Shown: piece by piece, positions 9,880 through 21,605 of the stretch
Layout: each line of letters begins with the position of its first letter
Position numbering within the stretch: position 1 is the stretch's first letter
NCBI GenBank assembly: GCA_000226015.1
Contig: JH154184.1
Span: forward strand, 289,556 to 325,434
From: Mnemiopsis leidyi
Taxonomy: Eukaryota; Ctenophora; Tentaculata; Lobata; Bolinopsidae
Direction: 5' to 3'
DNA: 35,879 nucleotides
The notes under the pieces: generated by a model
Databases searched by the model: none
Seen by the model: the letters and a program-made list of their open reading frames with translations, nothing else
What the model was told of the DNA's origin: nothing
Made by a program: the position numbers and the translations under genes

Positions 9880-10175
9880 CATATTTGGATTTATTGCACC
9901 TGCTTTAGAACATAATATACATCCCTCTATATATAGTCAAATCAAACTACAGCTATAATAGCCCTCATTTACCGACGATAATACCCTCTCTAGCACTCTC
10001 CCTCTAATCTAAATCTAAACCAATCAGGACTCAGCGCGCAGTCACGTGATAAACCGTCAACCAATGAGAACGAAGAACGAGAGTTACGTGATCTCGCTCA
10101 ACCAATGGGAGCGGAGGACAGGACTGAGGGAAATATTCGAGGTCGAGGTGCTCTGTGCAGTGTTCCCTTTTACGG
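9880..10175. promoter_or_regulatory. Possible bidirectional promoter with CCAAT and E-boxes
   Basis: Lies between the minus gene (start 9877) and the plus-strand locus. It contains CCAATCAGG (about 10020), CACGTGAT (10043), CCAATGAG (10061), TTACGTGAT (10084) and CCAATGGG (10102), then CpG-rich sequence. This is the first of a series of similar modules along the plus locus. A possible 5' exon donor ACG|GTGAGA sits at 10175. Confidence 0.5.
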
Positions 10176-10321
10176 TGAGAGTTCAGACGCTGTCATTGTC
10201 CGCCGCAGGGTCTGCAGCAAACTTTCTATTTTGGCTTCTTGCCAACAGTGTAATTAATTTATTTTACTAGATATAATTTGAGATATTTAATAAATAGAAT
10301 AAGTAATTAAGTAGTAATAGT

Positions 10322-10343
10322 ATGTTTGCGTATTATTGGGAGG
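10322..10343 (+). CDS. Candidate alternative first coding exon a (MFAYYWE)
   Basis: ATG at 10322 gives seven codons, then G|GTAAGA, a strong donor, in phase 1. It sits about 200 bp downstream of the 9880-10175 promoter module. Phase 1 lets it join in frame to the exons at 22341, 30730 or 31787. A very short coding exon like this cannot be proved from sequence; the support is promoter, ATG, donor and phase together. Confidence 0.35.
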
Positions 10344-11022
10344 GTAAGACCGATCATTGTGTTTGTGACATTGTGTTTAGGCCTAGATGACGTTAGTGAA
10401 TCTGATGTAAAGAATCGAGCCTCCAGGGTCGTTAAAGCGACCACAATTGTACATTAACTGTGAAATCACACCTCATTTTCCTCCTGGATCTTGATAAAAC
10501 TAAATATATTTGTCAGATTCCCTGGAACTGGCAATCAATTAAGGAATTATTGGTGACCGTAAAGCATGCATACTCTCTTCATGGACTTAACAACTGATAT
10601 TATATCCTATAATAACGGTCTAGTTCCAGCTGTGTTGTTGTGACTGTAAATCCCCAACAAGCAGGAGTAGACAGCATATTCTGCTTCTAAAAACTCTAGG
10701 TAATAAGTACACTGTCATCTGTCGTTAAACTCTGCCGTTCCAGCCTAGAAAACTCCAATTTGTCGTCATTGCTAACGGTTTAGTTTATTGAAAAACAACG
10801 CTTTAGTCGTTTTGAGATGTTGTTGATATTTTCTGAACTATCGTTGTGGCTATAAATTTGCGTGCTATTTAGATTGAATCTTTATCAGATGCTAGTAAAG
10901 AACTGGTTCATAGTCAGCTCTTCAAGTCCTAAGGGAACTTGAAATTAAGCTACTTTGTTGTTGATTCCAATCTGATTCCTGTTCTTTTGTTTATATTTTT
11001 GACGCTAATATTGTTTTAATAG

Positions 11023-11102
11023 GCCGATACTGCAACTGACATACTTAACAATGCGAGTGAAGAACGACTTTAACACCAAGAAAACCAGCTTCTTCAGCAC
11101 CA
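11023..11102 (+). CDS. Candidate first coding exon b (MRVKNDF...)
   Basis: The sequence TTTTAATAG precedes 11023 as a possible acceptor, so a 5' UTR exon upstream (for example ending at 10174) is possible. ATG at 11051 reads MRVKNDFNTKKTSFFST and ends A|GTAAGT, a consensus donor, in phase 1. Splicing to 22341 gives ...FFSTKSEVYLQ, open throughout. Splicing to the nearer exon at 12651 would hit a stop at once, so those two are not joined. Confidence 0.5.
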
Positions 11103-12595
11103 GTAAGTTTCACATCCTGTATTATACCACTGCCATGTTGTGGATTTGTTTAGAGTTCCCACGTTTTGAGAAGTTTATTTTTCCCTGCCAGTATTTTTCA
11201 TGGATCTGTTGAAAGTGCTGCTATCCTTCCTTTTTTCACTGCCTTCCTGCTTCTTACATTTCTTTGTGATTCATTGCCTTGCTCCTATTTTCAACCTCAG
11301 TAAGCTGGTTTAAATTCTTTATGAGTAATATCTTTTAAATCTCATTTTTATAGATTTAACAGTATGTCATTCATGTCTTAGCCGCCAAACGTTTTTAAGT
11401 ATTCTTGGATAACAACCAACCACGAGAAATTGTTTATCAATTTCCGCCCATTTCGTCTGCACGCGTGCTTGCTTCTATCTTCAATGTTTTCAGTTTTAAA
11501 ATTCCGTCGATAAATGCTTGCGATCATTAATCCATTGTTTCAGCATGCAGCATTATAATTATAAAGGTCTGCTTGTTAATGGTGGTAACATCAACGATTT
11601 GCACATCAACAATTTTAGTTTTAATGTTGGAAGCTTCTCCTATCAATAGTACCATTCAATTCTATTCTTGATATGTTATCTGTATCAATTTTTTCTCCTC
11701 TGTTCTGATAGAAAATATATTGTGAACTATTTGGCGACCTCCCAAATTGTACCTTTTTTTCGCAGTATCCCTTACTAAAGCAGCTGGTACTTATTGCTTT
11801 AAAGGTCCAAAATTTGTTACCCTTGCTCGGTATTTACTGTTTAGTCCATTCTGGCCAAATACTGTTATGAGAAAAGAGATCTTTCATAACTTTCATTCAA
11901 GATCAATTAATTAAGTATTATTAATGATGAAGTAAGATTAATAATGAGGTATGTTTCTTGTTTTAAGTAACTCTTTGTCGGCTAATTTAGACTGTATAAA
12001 TAAAGTAGAAAGTCGAAATTTCACATACATACTGACAAACTTAACCTCATGAAACCTGTCTCTACTCAAAACAATTGAAGTTGTCGGTATCAGATAAAAT
12101 TATGAACAATTTCTCTTTGTCAATGAAACAGAGCAAACCATTCAGTATCCTCACATACTCACAATTCACATGTAGATGTAGTGGTGATATAGCACATCCT
12201 GTGCTAACAATAATGGTGCTAGCTCTTTTGTCAATATCATTTGGTGAAGTACTGCTGCCCGTTAGGTAATATTGAACTGCAATTTCCTTGTCCTATCCCT
12301 CCATCCACTACTTTAACTGTGATGTCGTTACGTGTTCAATCTTTCTTTCTTCACCTGGTTGTTTTATTTTTATTTCGCTGCACCAACGGCACTACTACTG
12401 CCGCAACAGTATGATGCGTTTCCTTTTCCTTTATTCTCGATTGTCATTTCGTAAACTTAGTTTAATTTTATAATTCTTTGACTTTTATCTTTAAAAAAAT
12501 TGGATTTTCTTCAACTTGTATGTTTTACTTAATTACTTAACTTGTAAATAATTACTTAATTCATAATTTTTACCTCATTTCCTGTAAACCTACAG
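11103..12595. other. Intronic sequence, no exon seen
   Basis: AT-rich and pyrimidine-rich on the plus strand, without a convincing exon on either strand. Reading frames at 12075-12269 and 12288-12473 are low-complexity and lack ATG or splice support. Confidence 0.4.
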
Positions 12596-12650
12596 AAACC
12601 ACCTGACAAGGCACTTANNNNNNNNNNCCTCATTTCCTGTAAACCTACAG
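12596..12650. other. Assembly gap (10 N) flanked by a duplicated segment
   Basis: The N run is 12618-12627. About 44 bases ending at the gap (from CCTCATTTCC near 12574) are repeated almost exactly immediately after it; one base differs (GGCACTT versus GGCCCTT). This pattern is typical of two overlapping contig ends scaffolded instead of merged, so the true genome probably has one copy. Confidence 0.85.
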
Positions 12651-12699
12651 AAACCACCTGACAAGGCCCTTGTCGTCCCAAACAAATTCTTTAACGCAA
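12651..12699 (+). CDS. Candidate internal exon (KPPDKALVVPNKFFNA)
   Basis: Acceptor ACCTACAG and donor GCA A|GTAAGA bound 49 bases that read KPPDKALVVPNKFFNA if entered in phase 0, leaving in phase 1 and joining 22341 as ...FFNAKSEVYL. No ATG inside, and the upstream phase-0 partner is not identified: 11102 exits in phase 1 and would hit TGA, while a frame ending at 10174 is phase 0 but overlaps promoter motifs. The partial duplicate before the gap carries the same acceptor. Confidence 0.35.
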
Positions 12700-12845
12700 G
12701 TAAGAATTGACTTTACTCCCTCAATCCTATAAAGTAAGAATTGAACTGACTGCGTCATTTAGCAACTGAGCCAGTAAGAATTGAGCTGATATTCCTGTGA
12801 CTGATAACCAACCCAAAGAAAGTGAAAATTGAGCTGATATTCCCG
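12696..12845. repeat. Repeated AGTAAGAATTGA motif (donor-like)
   Basis: The words GCAAGTAAGAATTGAC, AAAGTAAGAATTGAAC, CCAGTAAGAATTGAGC and AAAGTGAAAATTGAGC recur at about 12697, 12733, 12771 and 12823, the last two followed by the shared word TGATATTCC. The first copy is the donor of the 12651 exon; the others are decoy-like donors. Confidence 0.6.
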
Positions 12846-13423
12846 GGGCTGATTACCCTGCTCCACTCAGCAGCTGCGTTTCACACTAATTGAGTTTCCG
12901 GTTGTCCTAGCTGCACTGAGCCGTGAGAAACTACTAGATACTCACTTAGTGACTTAAATCTATCTAACCTTTAAATGATTTATTCGTCAAATTGATGCTT
13001 TTTAAAAGGATCTCCCTCCCAAGATACATATCCCTCCACCCAGCAGCCCTTACAACCCACAACGCAGACACAATACCTCTCTAACTAGATACTAGATACT
13101 ATCTCCACACAAAGTACCGAAGTAAAGCAGCACTACCCGGATACACAGCCCACCTCGGACCAGTCACAGGACAGGTAGGATAATGGGCACAACGTCTACA
13201 TTAACTCCAGGTAGCTCAACCAGTTTAGTGCTGCAGGTTTACTGTAATAGTCGGTGTAGACGTCATCTTTGTGTGGAGGGAGGGGGTTGTCTGCACAGAA
13301 CATTTCCTTGTGTTTGGAATTAACGGTCTTTAGAGTTGGTTAAGTGTTGTGCTTGTGGGAGAGGCTATTTGCTTGTGTTTGTTATCGTTTGCTTGTAGTG
13401 GATTTTCTTGTGGCGGTTTGGTG

Positions 13424-13831
13424 ATGCGGATAACGGAGCAGAATAACTTTGCGAAGCAAGACCGTCTCAAAAGATATAACTTTGTCGAGGATCTTGATGA
13501 AAGCCTTCGAAACCTGATGAACGAAGCTGCAGAGATAAGCCCTGAAACCGAAACAGTTTTTCTGCCAAGATTTCCAAATCTGCCAGAAAACAAACCGCTG
13601 AAGGGAAAATATAAGGCTTGTAAGGACGCGAGCAATGAAACAGTAAAATTAAAAGTGGAAGATAAGGGCGTTAACACTGATACAGTAAAAGATGCAGTAA
13701 AAAAGAAAGAGGAAATTGTGAAAGAAGAAGGGAAAGAAAAATCTTCTACTAAGGATAAGGGCGTCAACACACAGATTATGGGACAGATCGTAGCAGGTGA
13801 ATATGATTTTAGGTTAAATTCGACCACGTAA
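13424..13831 (+). CDS. Charged ORF with paired DKGVNT motifs; possible alternative first exon
   Basis: From ATG 13424 (MRITEQNNFAKQDRLKRYNF) the frame runs 135 codons to TAA at 13829-13831; it is open further upstream to 13349 but without another ATG. The N-terminal third is helix-like and leads into FLPRFPNLPENKPLKGKYK. The rest is Lys/Glu-rich low complexity with DKGVNTDT and DKGVNTQI about 34 residues apart. It is the most protein-like intact frame in 11-22 kb. A GT site at 13797 (GCA G|GTGAAT) is again phase 1, so it could serve as a long alternative first exon of the plus locus, or end at its own stop as a separate intronless gene or retrocopy. No family recognised. Confidence 0.45.
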   Translation: MRITEQNNFAKQDRLKRYNFVEDLDESLRNLMNEAAEISPETETVFLPRFPNLPENKPLKGKYKACKDASNETVKLKVEDKGVNTDTVKDAVKKKEEIVKEEGKEKSSTKDKGVNTQIMGQIVAGEYDFRLNSTT

Positions 13832-14099
13832 ATTATTTGAATCTTTAACAGTTATACGGTTAGTTTTTTATTAGTTGGTTTAAATTTCCATTATGTCCGT
13901 CATAAATCGTAAACAATCGTGTCGTCTGACTTGAGGAGTCTGTACAATAGTGTCGTCTGGCTTGAACAGTTTCTCTTGTGCAGCTGTACGACTCTTTAGT
14001 ACTTCGTTGTAAACTCCAATATCGAACTTTCCTCGAACCGTTTGGTACTTTTTCTAGTACCCCACCGTTTTTGACCGTCGTAAAGAAGTGCAATACGTT

Positions 14100-17000
14100 A
14101 CTATTATAACAGTACTATTATACAAATAATTTGAGGTTCTCTAAAGATGATACATAAATTGAAAAATTCAAGAACCCAGTCATGTTAACTGTTTTATTTC
14201 GTCTCTCCAACCAAACCAAAAATCTACCCTCTAATTACAGCGATAACTTGCCCCGCTCAATTTATCGCAATAAATCCAGATATTAGATACTGTGTTTGTG
14301 TCTCAAACTGCCTGATACAGGTCAACATAGTACGTAAACTCTGATTAATCTTAATAATAGCAAGGCTGTTTTGTACGAACCTGGGAAATAATGACTGATT
14401 TTGCTAACGACTTGCAATTGTGTAAGCTTTCCCAACGTACTTATTTTTGGCAGAAATCAGAATAGAATCTTGCCGAGTTCGGATTTTCCAATTGTGGGCT
14501 GTAAATCGTGGAGTTAGTTTTCTAATTTCTTGCTACTAATATGTTGCCATAATGACCAAACAAAATTTATTTCCAATTTATATTTTTTTATTTTCCTTAT
14601 TTTCCCGTATCTTCCCTCTCAATACATTTTACAATCCCTCTCCACGACCAATGTATCACTTCCGTCAAATTTAACTTTCTTATTCTCGACGAGTTAAATA
14701 TTTTGAATTTTCCGCACATTACTCAACAATCGACAACCGATTCTCCAGGAGCAATGAGTATTATCCTACTATATATTACTATATACTGTATGCTGTACTA
14801 TATATCCTACTATACGTCCTCATCGTACTCGAGAATGTTTTCACTAAACGTAATTGCTACTTCTCCGCATTAATAGCTTCCGAGAGAACGGGCTATTTGA
14901 CCAATAACAACCCTGGATTACTTACACGTGATATTTTCCAGCCAATGAGAAGCTTGCGTTTTGCCACGTGATGCAAGACGAGCTATATTGGTTAATGGGG
15001 TGGTGCACTATTTTTAATGGGTATATGCTATGAGATAGACTAAGTGACTGGTGTGTGTTGCAATATGTTAGAAGCTTGTTTAATTTCTATTTGATGGGTT
15101 TGGAGGCAATTTGATATGTTTTGTACGGACTATTTCTACAATGTACAAACCTATTATGATCTTGTATCCTATTTTGTTTTGAAATGTTTGATTCGTTCAA
15201 GGTCAGCTGTTAACTCTACGCCGGGATAAATGTCAGTAAATGATACTGCCATAAACACTACCCATTTTGTTTAGATTTCAAACAGTCTCAGTAATTGTTG
15301 ATAATGTTGACTTCTACAACCTCTAAGGTCTTCTTCTTTTGTGACATTTACATAACGTAACTTTCTGACTTCAGACCTTAAAGTTTCTTCCGCTCTAGGA
15401 AAAGTTGTGACGGCCGAAACTTTTCTAGCCTGAAAGTTCTTCAGTCAAAATTTAGCAGATTCAGATTTCTGAGTTTCACTGTTCACAACAAACCGCTAAA
15501 TCAGTCCTGCGTCCTAACAGCTCGAGTATCGGTCACGTGACCGGTATACCTTACCGCTACTTCACCAGCTCTATCAGTTAGCGCTGTAAATTAAATCCAT
15601 GTAATCACAGTAAATCTATTATCGTATGCTCGGCCGGTTCCTTATTTCATTAAATGTTTACTCCAGGGTAAGGATTGTGGTAAAAACCAAACCGTTACGT
15701 ATATGTACTGGTATTCAGTTAGCGTGAAATTAACGATTGGGTGGTTTACTATGGATGTCGAGCCGAATTGTTTTATCGTGATTTCTTTACAGCCTTCCCC
15801 TGATTTTGTAATCCTTTAAATTTTTTGTCCTCTTGTTAGGGTTTTACACTTTTCCAACATTTTTATCAACGAAAACTTTTTTCAGTGTCTAAACTTCTTA
15901 AACAAATTAAATGAACCAGAAAATTTATAATTTACATAAGTACTACCCCGAACATGACCAATAAAATCAATGTTGTATGTTGAACGAAGTTACTGAGTAA
16001 CTAAGTCAGGTACTTCATGTTGGTCAAATACGATCACTAATACGATTCTGTAGTTGGGTGGAGGATGATGTAGGAACTTCTAGCCTCGCCCACATGATAT
16101 TGTCCGTGTCCTGCAAATTGTCAAATTTAACTTGATTCGCTTTGTCGTCAATTGTCGGACTTCTTCTGGCATCTTTCTATGGTGTATCTCATTGTTCATT
16201 ATCCGATTTTGTGTAATCTCGATACTAAAACAATTGACAACCTTAAGCGTATTTTTATTTAGTGAGGGCTAGAATAGTAAAATGCTGTAGTGGTTTAAGT
16301 TTGGTTTTGATGACTGAGCAATCAGAATTAGTCAAAAATATTCATTATTCATTTTTCATTCATTTGTTTTCTGTCAGATATCTTCGTTAATTAAAATATT
16401 ATATTTAATCCTATTACATTTTCGCGAAGATATTTCAGTCGACGTCGCTCAAAAATGCTGTTCCCAATTTTTACCACTCCGTGTTTTTGCCCAGGTCCGC
16501 TGTCACGAGGACAGCCGAAAGACACCGTCTTCCTCTCTTGAATATCTAAGCTAAATAAATTTGTTTAAATACAGTTGAAAATTATATTCTAAAACCAAAA
16601 TTTGTGAGCAGCAACTAACAATGGTGCCAAGAATAACTTTCCTACCGACATAGGCCTCCTCTGAAAAAAATTAAGCTGCAGCGTTTATGGAAGATAAGAG
16701 CACTCAGCACAATTCTATTTGTGGGATTTGTTCCAAGAGCTGGACACTGAGACAAATATATATACATATATATTTGCTTGCATATAAGCTCTTATTATAA
16801 TTAGTAAGATTATCATGAGCGCGGTATCATCTGTGTTTTTGAACCAAATTTTAAACTGAACTTTGAACATTTTAGAACATACTCAAAGTGCTAGTCTTGG
16901 CTATAAGAGCGATACTGCTAAATATAAATACGGATCAATTTTCGTGAGTCATTACATTTTTTCTAGCACGTGACAGCCCTAATTCGCTCACATGAGCATT

Positions 17001-17500
17001 CCATGAGTTCAGATCTATTGCAGAAGGTCCCACCCTCTCTACAACTGAAGTATAAACCATGCATATCCACCAAACGGGGTGTTTGATGAAGGAGCACATA
17101 TTACGTTGCGGTAGAATTGCCCCACAAAATGTGAAGTCTTTGTGTCAAGGATGAAAGATAGGGGATTCAACCTGTCATCGTCAATTAGAATAGTGGCTAT
17201 CACTTTGTTGTCACACAATGGAACTTCCCTTGAAACCAAGGTCTACTCGTCATCTGAAACAGTGTAGTTTGCCACTTCAATCATCAGAACAAATTTGATT
17301 TTACAAATTATAAAAACTGATTATGTAGCAAATTGTCGTAAATTACTAATTAACACTAGAGAGAGATGCTATTGAGTGACAGCCTGTCATCAGGGCTAGT
17401 AACTTTAAGTAAAAGTCAATATCCACATCTTCACGGCTTGCTAACCGACATGGGTCGTTTCAATCAGACCTCCACTCTACAACTTCTAATTAACATTCAT
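14100..17500. other. Intron or intergenic; one promoter-like module, no clear exon
   Basis: AT-rich. Holds the E-box/CCAAT module at 14918-14995, a lone GTCACGTGAC at 15531, a TATATATACATATATAT stretch near 16758 and a lone GCACGTGAC near 16966. A 66-codon minus frame at 17039-17239 reads somewhat like protein (SREVPLCDNKVIATILIDDD) but starts without ATG and shows no splice context. It may be a decayed element. Confidence 0.4.
14918..14995. promoter_or_regulatory. CCAAT/E-box module
   Basis: Contains ACACGTGAT, CCAATGAG, CCACGTGAT and ATTGGTTA within 75 bp. Same composition as the other modules, but I found no downstream short exon ending in phase 1 with a good donor; a frame from 15117 reaches AAG|GTCAGC in phase 2. 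Confidence 0.4.
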
Positions 17501-17519
17501 CTTTACAAGTTAATGTCAA

Positions 17520-17867
17520 CCCACCACGTGTTGTCATGTCACGTGACTACACGCTGCGTTCTCATTGGTTACACTGTGTCACGTGGGCGCAGGGCGAGGT
17601 TCTGATTGGTTTAGAGAGAAGTCACGTGACAGTTGATCCATCCCCCTGGGGCCCTGAGAGAGGATGTGTCGCAGCAAGGTGCTGTAGATGGAGCATTGTG
17701 TGATGTCCTGTCTTTTGTAGTGGTCAGTATTTTAGTCTGCTGGTTCCACGCTTTTTAACCTGCACGTGCTCCTTGTTTTCTCGTTTGATTGGCTTGCTGG
17801 GCTACTCTGATTGGGTGCTCGATCGCACGTGACCCAGTCCTGGTTCTTGATTGGTTGGATTCTCAAG
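17520..17867 (+). promoter_or_regulatory. Dense CCAAT/E-box promoter module
   Basis: Six CACGTG sites (17525, 17539, 17579, 17622, 17763, 17826; several as TCACGTGAC) alternate with ATTGG boxes (17563, 17607, 17790, 17811, 17850). It directly precedes the coding exon at 17868. CpG-rich relative to its surroundings. Confidence 0.55.
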
Positions 17868-17937
17868 ATGCCGGCGGAGGTTAAAAAGGGCGAGCGGCCT
17901 GTGAAAAAGAAACTGAATTTAAAGAGAAAACACAAAG
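17868..17937 (+). CDS. Candidate alternative first coding exon c (MPAEVKKGERPVKKK...)
   Basis: ATG at 17868, 23 codons, then AAA G|GTAAGG in phase 1. The peptide is strongly basic (MPAEVKKGERPVKKKLNLKR and on), resembling a nuclear or nucleolar targeting stretch; that role is inferred. Joined to 22341 it reads ...KHKESEVYLQ, open throughout. It has a dense promoter module immediately upstream and the strongest first-exon case in the locus. Confidence 0.55.
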
Positions 17938-18312
17938 GTAAGGAGCACCTGCTTTGCAGTTTAACGCTTAATATTTGGAGTTTCATCCAGAGGAATTTAA
18001 TTTGGTGGGAGGCGGGAAAATTTCATTGTGAATCAGACTATTAATGGTGGTTTGTACTTGTAGTCTAATTATTCCTGGTAAATGTTATTTCAAATGGCCA
18101 TTGTTTTACCACTTGAATATTCTCTCTGGTCTATACAAATATATTTGGGTAATACTGAAGAATGTTTCAGTTTTCCAAAAAATCGTCTGTTATATGCACA
18201 AATAATGATGATGCATTCTTGGGAGACAGCCTGTTGTTTACTTTTTTCACTTTTTAGTAAACAAAAGGTTTAACAGGATATTCCTGACAAATTAACATGG
18301 GTGTGTAGAATA

Positions 18313-18507
18313 ATGCAGTATGGTAATTCAGAAAATGAGAGCCGTATCTCTCCTTTTGTTTCGGTAGTTGATAGTTTCCTTCCTTTGGCCTTCCTAACAA
18401 AATCTTTAAAAGCAACAAATTTTGAAAAATATACCGTTGAGTCAAAAGTTCAGTCTAACGTTAAGTCTAACATTTACAATTTACCTGGGTATCCTACATG
18501 TACATAA
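18313..18507 (+). CDS. Short ORF, 64 residues, unknown
   Basis: ATG at 18313 begins MQYGNSENESRISPFVSVVD and ends at TAA 18507. The same frame is open, apart from one stop at 18271-18273, back to 18082. Composition is protein-like (Ser/Lys-rich second half with two VQSNVKSN-like words). A donor-like GTATCC near its end is phase 2, not the phase used by the locus. Possibly an old exon; weak. Confidence 0.15.
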   Translation: MQYGNSENESRISPFVSVVDSFLPLAFLTKSLKATNFEKYTVESKVQSNVKSNIYNLPGYPTCT

Positions 18508-20484
18508 ATATCATCTTGCTCGCAAATTCCCATCGGTAACTTCCCATCTAAATAGCCTGAGTTTAAGGTTTTAAAAGGTTTATCCGATAAGCAATATCAC
18601 TTTATCACGTTTGCAGATGTCACACACTCACTGGTGGTATAATGAACATGAACATGAACAATCTCACAGACAGACCGAACAGTATGAATTATGATCAGGA
18701 CTGGCCAAATTAAATAATTGATTCATGAAAACAAACCTGTTTCAATTATTGATATTCTAGAAAGCTTTAGGGGATATCTAATTAACTCCCATTAACCCTC
18801 GACAACCCTTATGATTAGCGAACTCCCTTAAATATGTCATTGTCATTTAAACGTCCTCGATATACGGTTCTCTACAACTAGACAGTAAATGACAACACAC
18901 GATGCGTGGTATTGAGTTTATTTGTTAGCAATTTTGGGGAGATCTAATGATGGTCCAGGTCATCATATCATTATGTTTTGTTATCCGTCTTGTTTGGTCA
19001 ATATGTGCTACCCTTGCTGAAATCATCTGTCTCTAGATTTGTCAAATATAAATGTTAGATCAGACAATTTTTCTAGGAGATTTTCCACACATAACATTTT
19101 GTTTTTACTGAGAGGCATCATGATATATTTGTTAAACTAAACTATATCACGTCACTACGTTTCGGCGGAATTAAGAGAACCTATGCTATAATTATGTATT
19201 TGCCATTTGTCATGTTTCCTACTTAAAAGTCTGTAAAAATACCCGAAAAAGTAAACACAAACATTGGAAGTAGACGTGAAGTAATTCCTAGCAGAACAAC
19301 GACCATATCAGACTGTTTACGTATGTGTCTCTGATGACATCTCGACCGGTGAACGCCTAATTATTATTGCTAGCTTTATTGGACTATCGAAGTTTAAGGT
19401 ACTCATTTCTTTCTTGCTCGCATGGATTTTTGAATCTTACCAAGTACAATATTACCAAGTACAAACTTAGGCAAACTTAGACTTATTTAATCCGACTCTT
19501 CAATCCCGCCTTAACACCAGCCCTGTCTGATCTCGTCCCGCCTTTTTCTAGTAATAACTACTGTATGTTAATCAAATATACTCATCTACCAGTCCTGCAC
19601 CCTTCCTCCCTGGGCCCCTCTGGGTGGGTAACACATGTACCAGATGCCCTGCTGATTGCGATGACGTCATTAACGGAGAGAGAGGTACGCAGTTCATCAT
19701 TAAAGTACTAGCAGGTGTACCCTCCCACCACCCCTTAGGGGTTCTTACATCTTCTCTCGGAGCCTTCCTAGGCGGGGGGGGGGGGGGGTTTGGAGGTGGA
19801 ATACCCCACCGGGCAAACATTCGTAAATACAACATCAATATAGTCTACGTCATAGCCCTCTCAGTCACGTGCTAATCACCCTACCGCACTTTAGCCCTAA
19901 TCAAGTATGTGCTTGCAGTAAGTAACGAAATTAAACAGTTAGAACTTTACGGGGTCCTTATTGAGAGTGAGTATGCTACTAAAGTACTAAATGCGCTGAC
20001 AAACAATAAACTAGCAAAGTTTCTGATCGATTAAATTTAGAAACTTTAAGTCTTATAAAAGTTACCATTAACACTTCCCATGAAGCAGACTTAAACCTAC
20101 CTCCTACATAGAAACTCAAGTAAGCTTCTCTTACACCTCTATAGTGGTGTAAAGTGTTAGGTTTGTAGTACAAACCTGACAGTATACACTTTGTACTGCA
20201 TGTAAGACAGTTAGACACACTTCTCAAGCTCGCATATACAGGGCAGACAAACCATGATCCGGCCAGTAGAGCCTCATTCTGAAACTCATTCTTGATTCCT
20301 GGTTATCTTCCCTGGATATTGATCTGTATCTCAGCTATACCAACAACAAGACACGTAAATCGTGTTACGCTGTCGAATATAAACTGTAAATCTCACCCGG
20401 CCTCCAACTGATTGCTAGTTAAGTTGCTCAAGCATTTTCACGAGTTGTCATGACAACAGGCTCGTGTTAGCTGCCCCCTACTGA

Positions 20485-20640
20485 CAAACACGTGTACAAG
20501 CAGTCACGTGACCTGATCACGTGACTAAGGAGCTCTGGCTAGTCATTAATCTAGTGTCATACGTAACATGACTTTTAGACAGCTTGTCCATTTGTCGAAC
20601 TTCAGCTGTTGTAGAATATCGGCACGTGATTAATGGCTAC
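20485..20640. promoter_or_regulatory. E-box cluster
   Basis: CACGTG at about 20490, 20505, 20518 and 20623, two of them as TCACGTGAC, with no clear CCAAT box. A tiny ATG frame at about 20630 (MATLL) runs to a poor donor GTCTTC and is not called. Confidence 0.4.
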
Positions 20641-21059
20641 ATTGCTCGGTCTTCTATTTCAAGACTAGGTCTTCATCTATAATTTTGCTTTTTCTTTTCT
20701 TCTTCCGAATTTCTTGTTTTCATCCAACAACATTTATCGCCAGTCCATCTTTGAATAGGTCCTTTATACTCAACGAAGATTCCTGATGATGCAAGGCATT
20801 TTGCTTTTGCAGTTAATTAGTTACTGTGAAGTTTTCAATAGAATATAAAATTTAGAATTTTCAAAAGCCTCCTTGCGTTTCATAGAAAAACCTATTCATA
20901 GGAAGACCTATATCAACGGTCTATCAGACTTTTTTCTCAGACGCAAATGTTACAAAGCAATTGAAAGGTAGTTTTATGTGCAAGTCTCTGCTTGCCGGTA
21001 CAATTACCGAACTGAGGTTCAGATGAGAAAAACAAGCAAGCAATGCTACCTGGATCCTC

Positions 21060-21605
21060 ATATAGTGACGTCACGTGACTTATAGGGACCACACATGTTT
21101 TTATACAAAGGTTTTGAACGTGTTGGCACTTTCTTAGGTGTAGCAGTTTTGGACCCTTCCGTTTAACTACTGGGTCTGTAATCTAAATACGGTAGTCTCA
21201 TTGGTTGTCGTTTTCTCACGTGACAATTATTGTAGCCAGTGGTAAAGTTACGTTCTTTTATATTCTCATAGTTCGAAATATTAGAAGTGTCTTTTTTGTT
21301 TATTTTCATTATCCCTGAGAATTTTATTTCTGTCTTATTCAGTATTGATCCTGTTGCAAACCCTAACCAGTGAATTTACCGCAATTATATTTCCATTAGT
21401 TAGGTTAATGCCGTGTCAATATCTGTCATTACGCAACTGAAACCGTAAACCGATTCGATTTCAACATTAATCTTAGTCCGTTCTAATCTAACACCAAACC
21501 AATCAAATGTCTCACCAACAATCACGTGACTTATTGACTAAGTAAAGATTAAAACGACATGTTTACTAAACATCACGTGTCCCACTCAAACCATCACGTG
21601 GTGTG
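21060..21605. promoter_or_regulatory. CCAAT/E-box modules
   Basis: TGACGTCACGTGAC at about 21066 fuses CRE and E-box. ATTGGTTG (21200) with TCACGTGAC (21217), then CCAATCAAA (about 21500) with TCACGTGAC (21523), TCACGTGTC and TCACGTGGT. Upstream of the candidate exon at 21934. Confidence 0.45.

Noticed and set aside
10046-10270. 74-codon frame over the promoter module
   Set aside because: Starts at GTG, overlaps CCAAT and E-box motifs and lacks coding character; at most 5' UTR. Its phase-0 donor at 10175 would match the exon at 12651, but that is not enough to call it coding.
13330-13827. 165-codon minus-strand frame opposite the 13424 ORF
   Set aside because: Ser/Phe-rich complement of a Lys/Glu-rich frame, a typical antisense shadow.
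13860-14093. 77-codon minus-strand frame
   Set aside because: No ATG, and it covers an internal repeat (GTGTCGTCTGRCTTGA twice); no splice support.
19572-19875. Overlapping Gly-rich and Pro-rich frames on the two strands
   Set aside because: Created by a 15-base G run; no ATG-supported product and no conserved motif.
20630-20646. MATLL first-exon candidate
   Set aside because: Donor GTCTTC is too far from consensus, and phase 1 alone is a one-in-three chance match.
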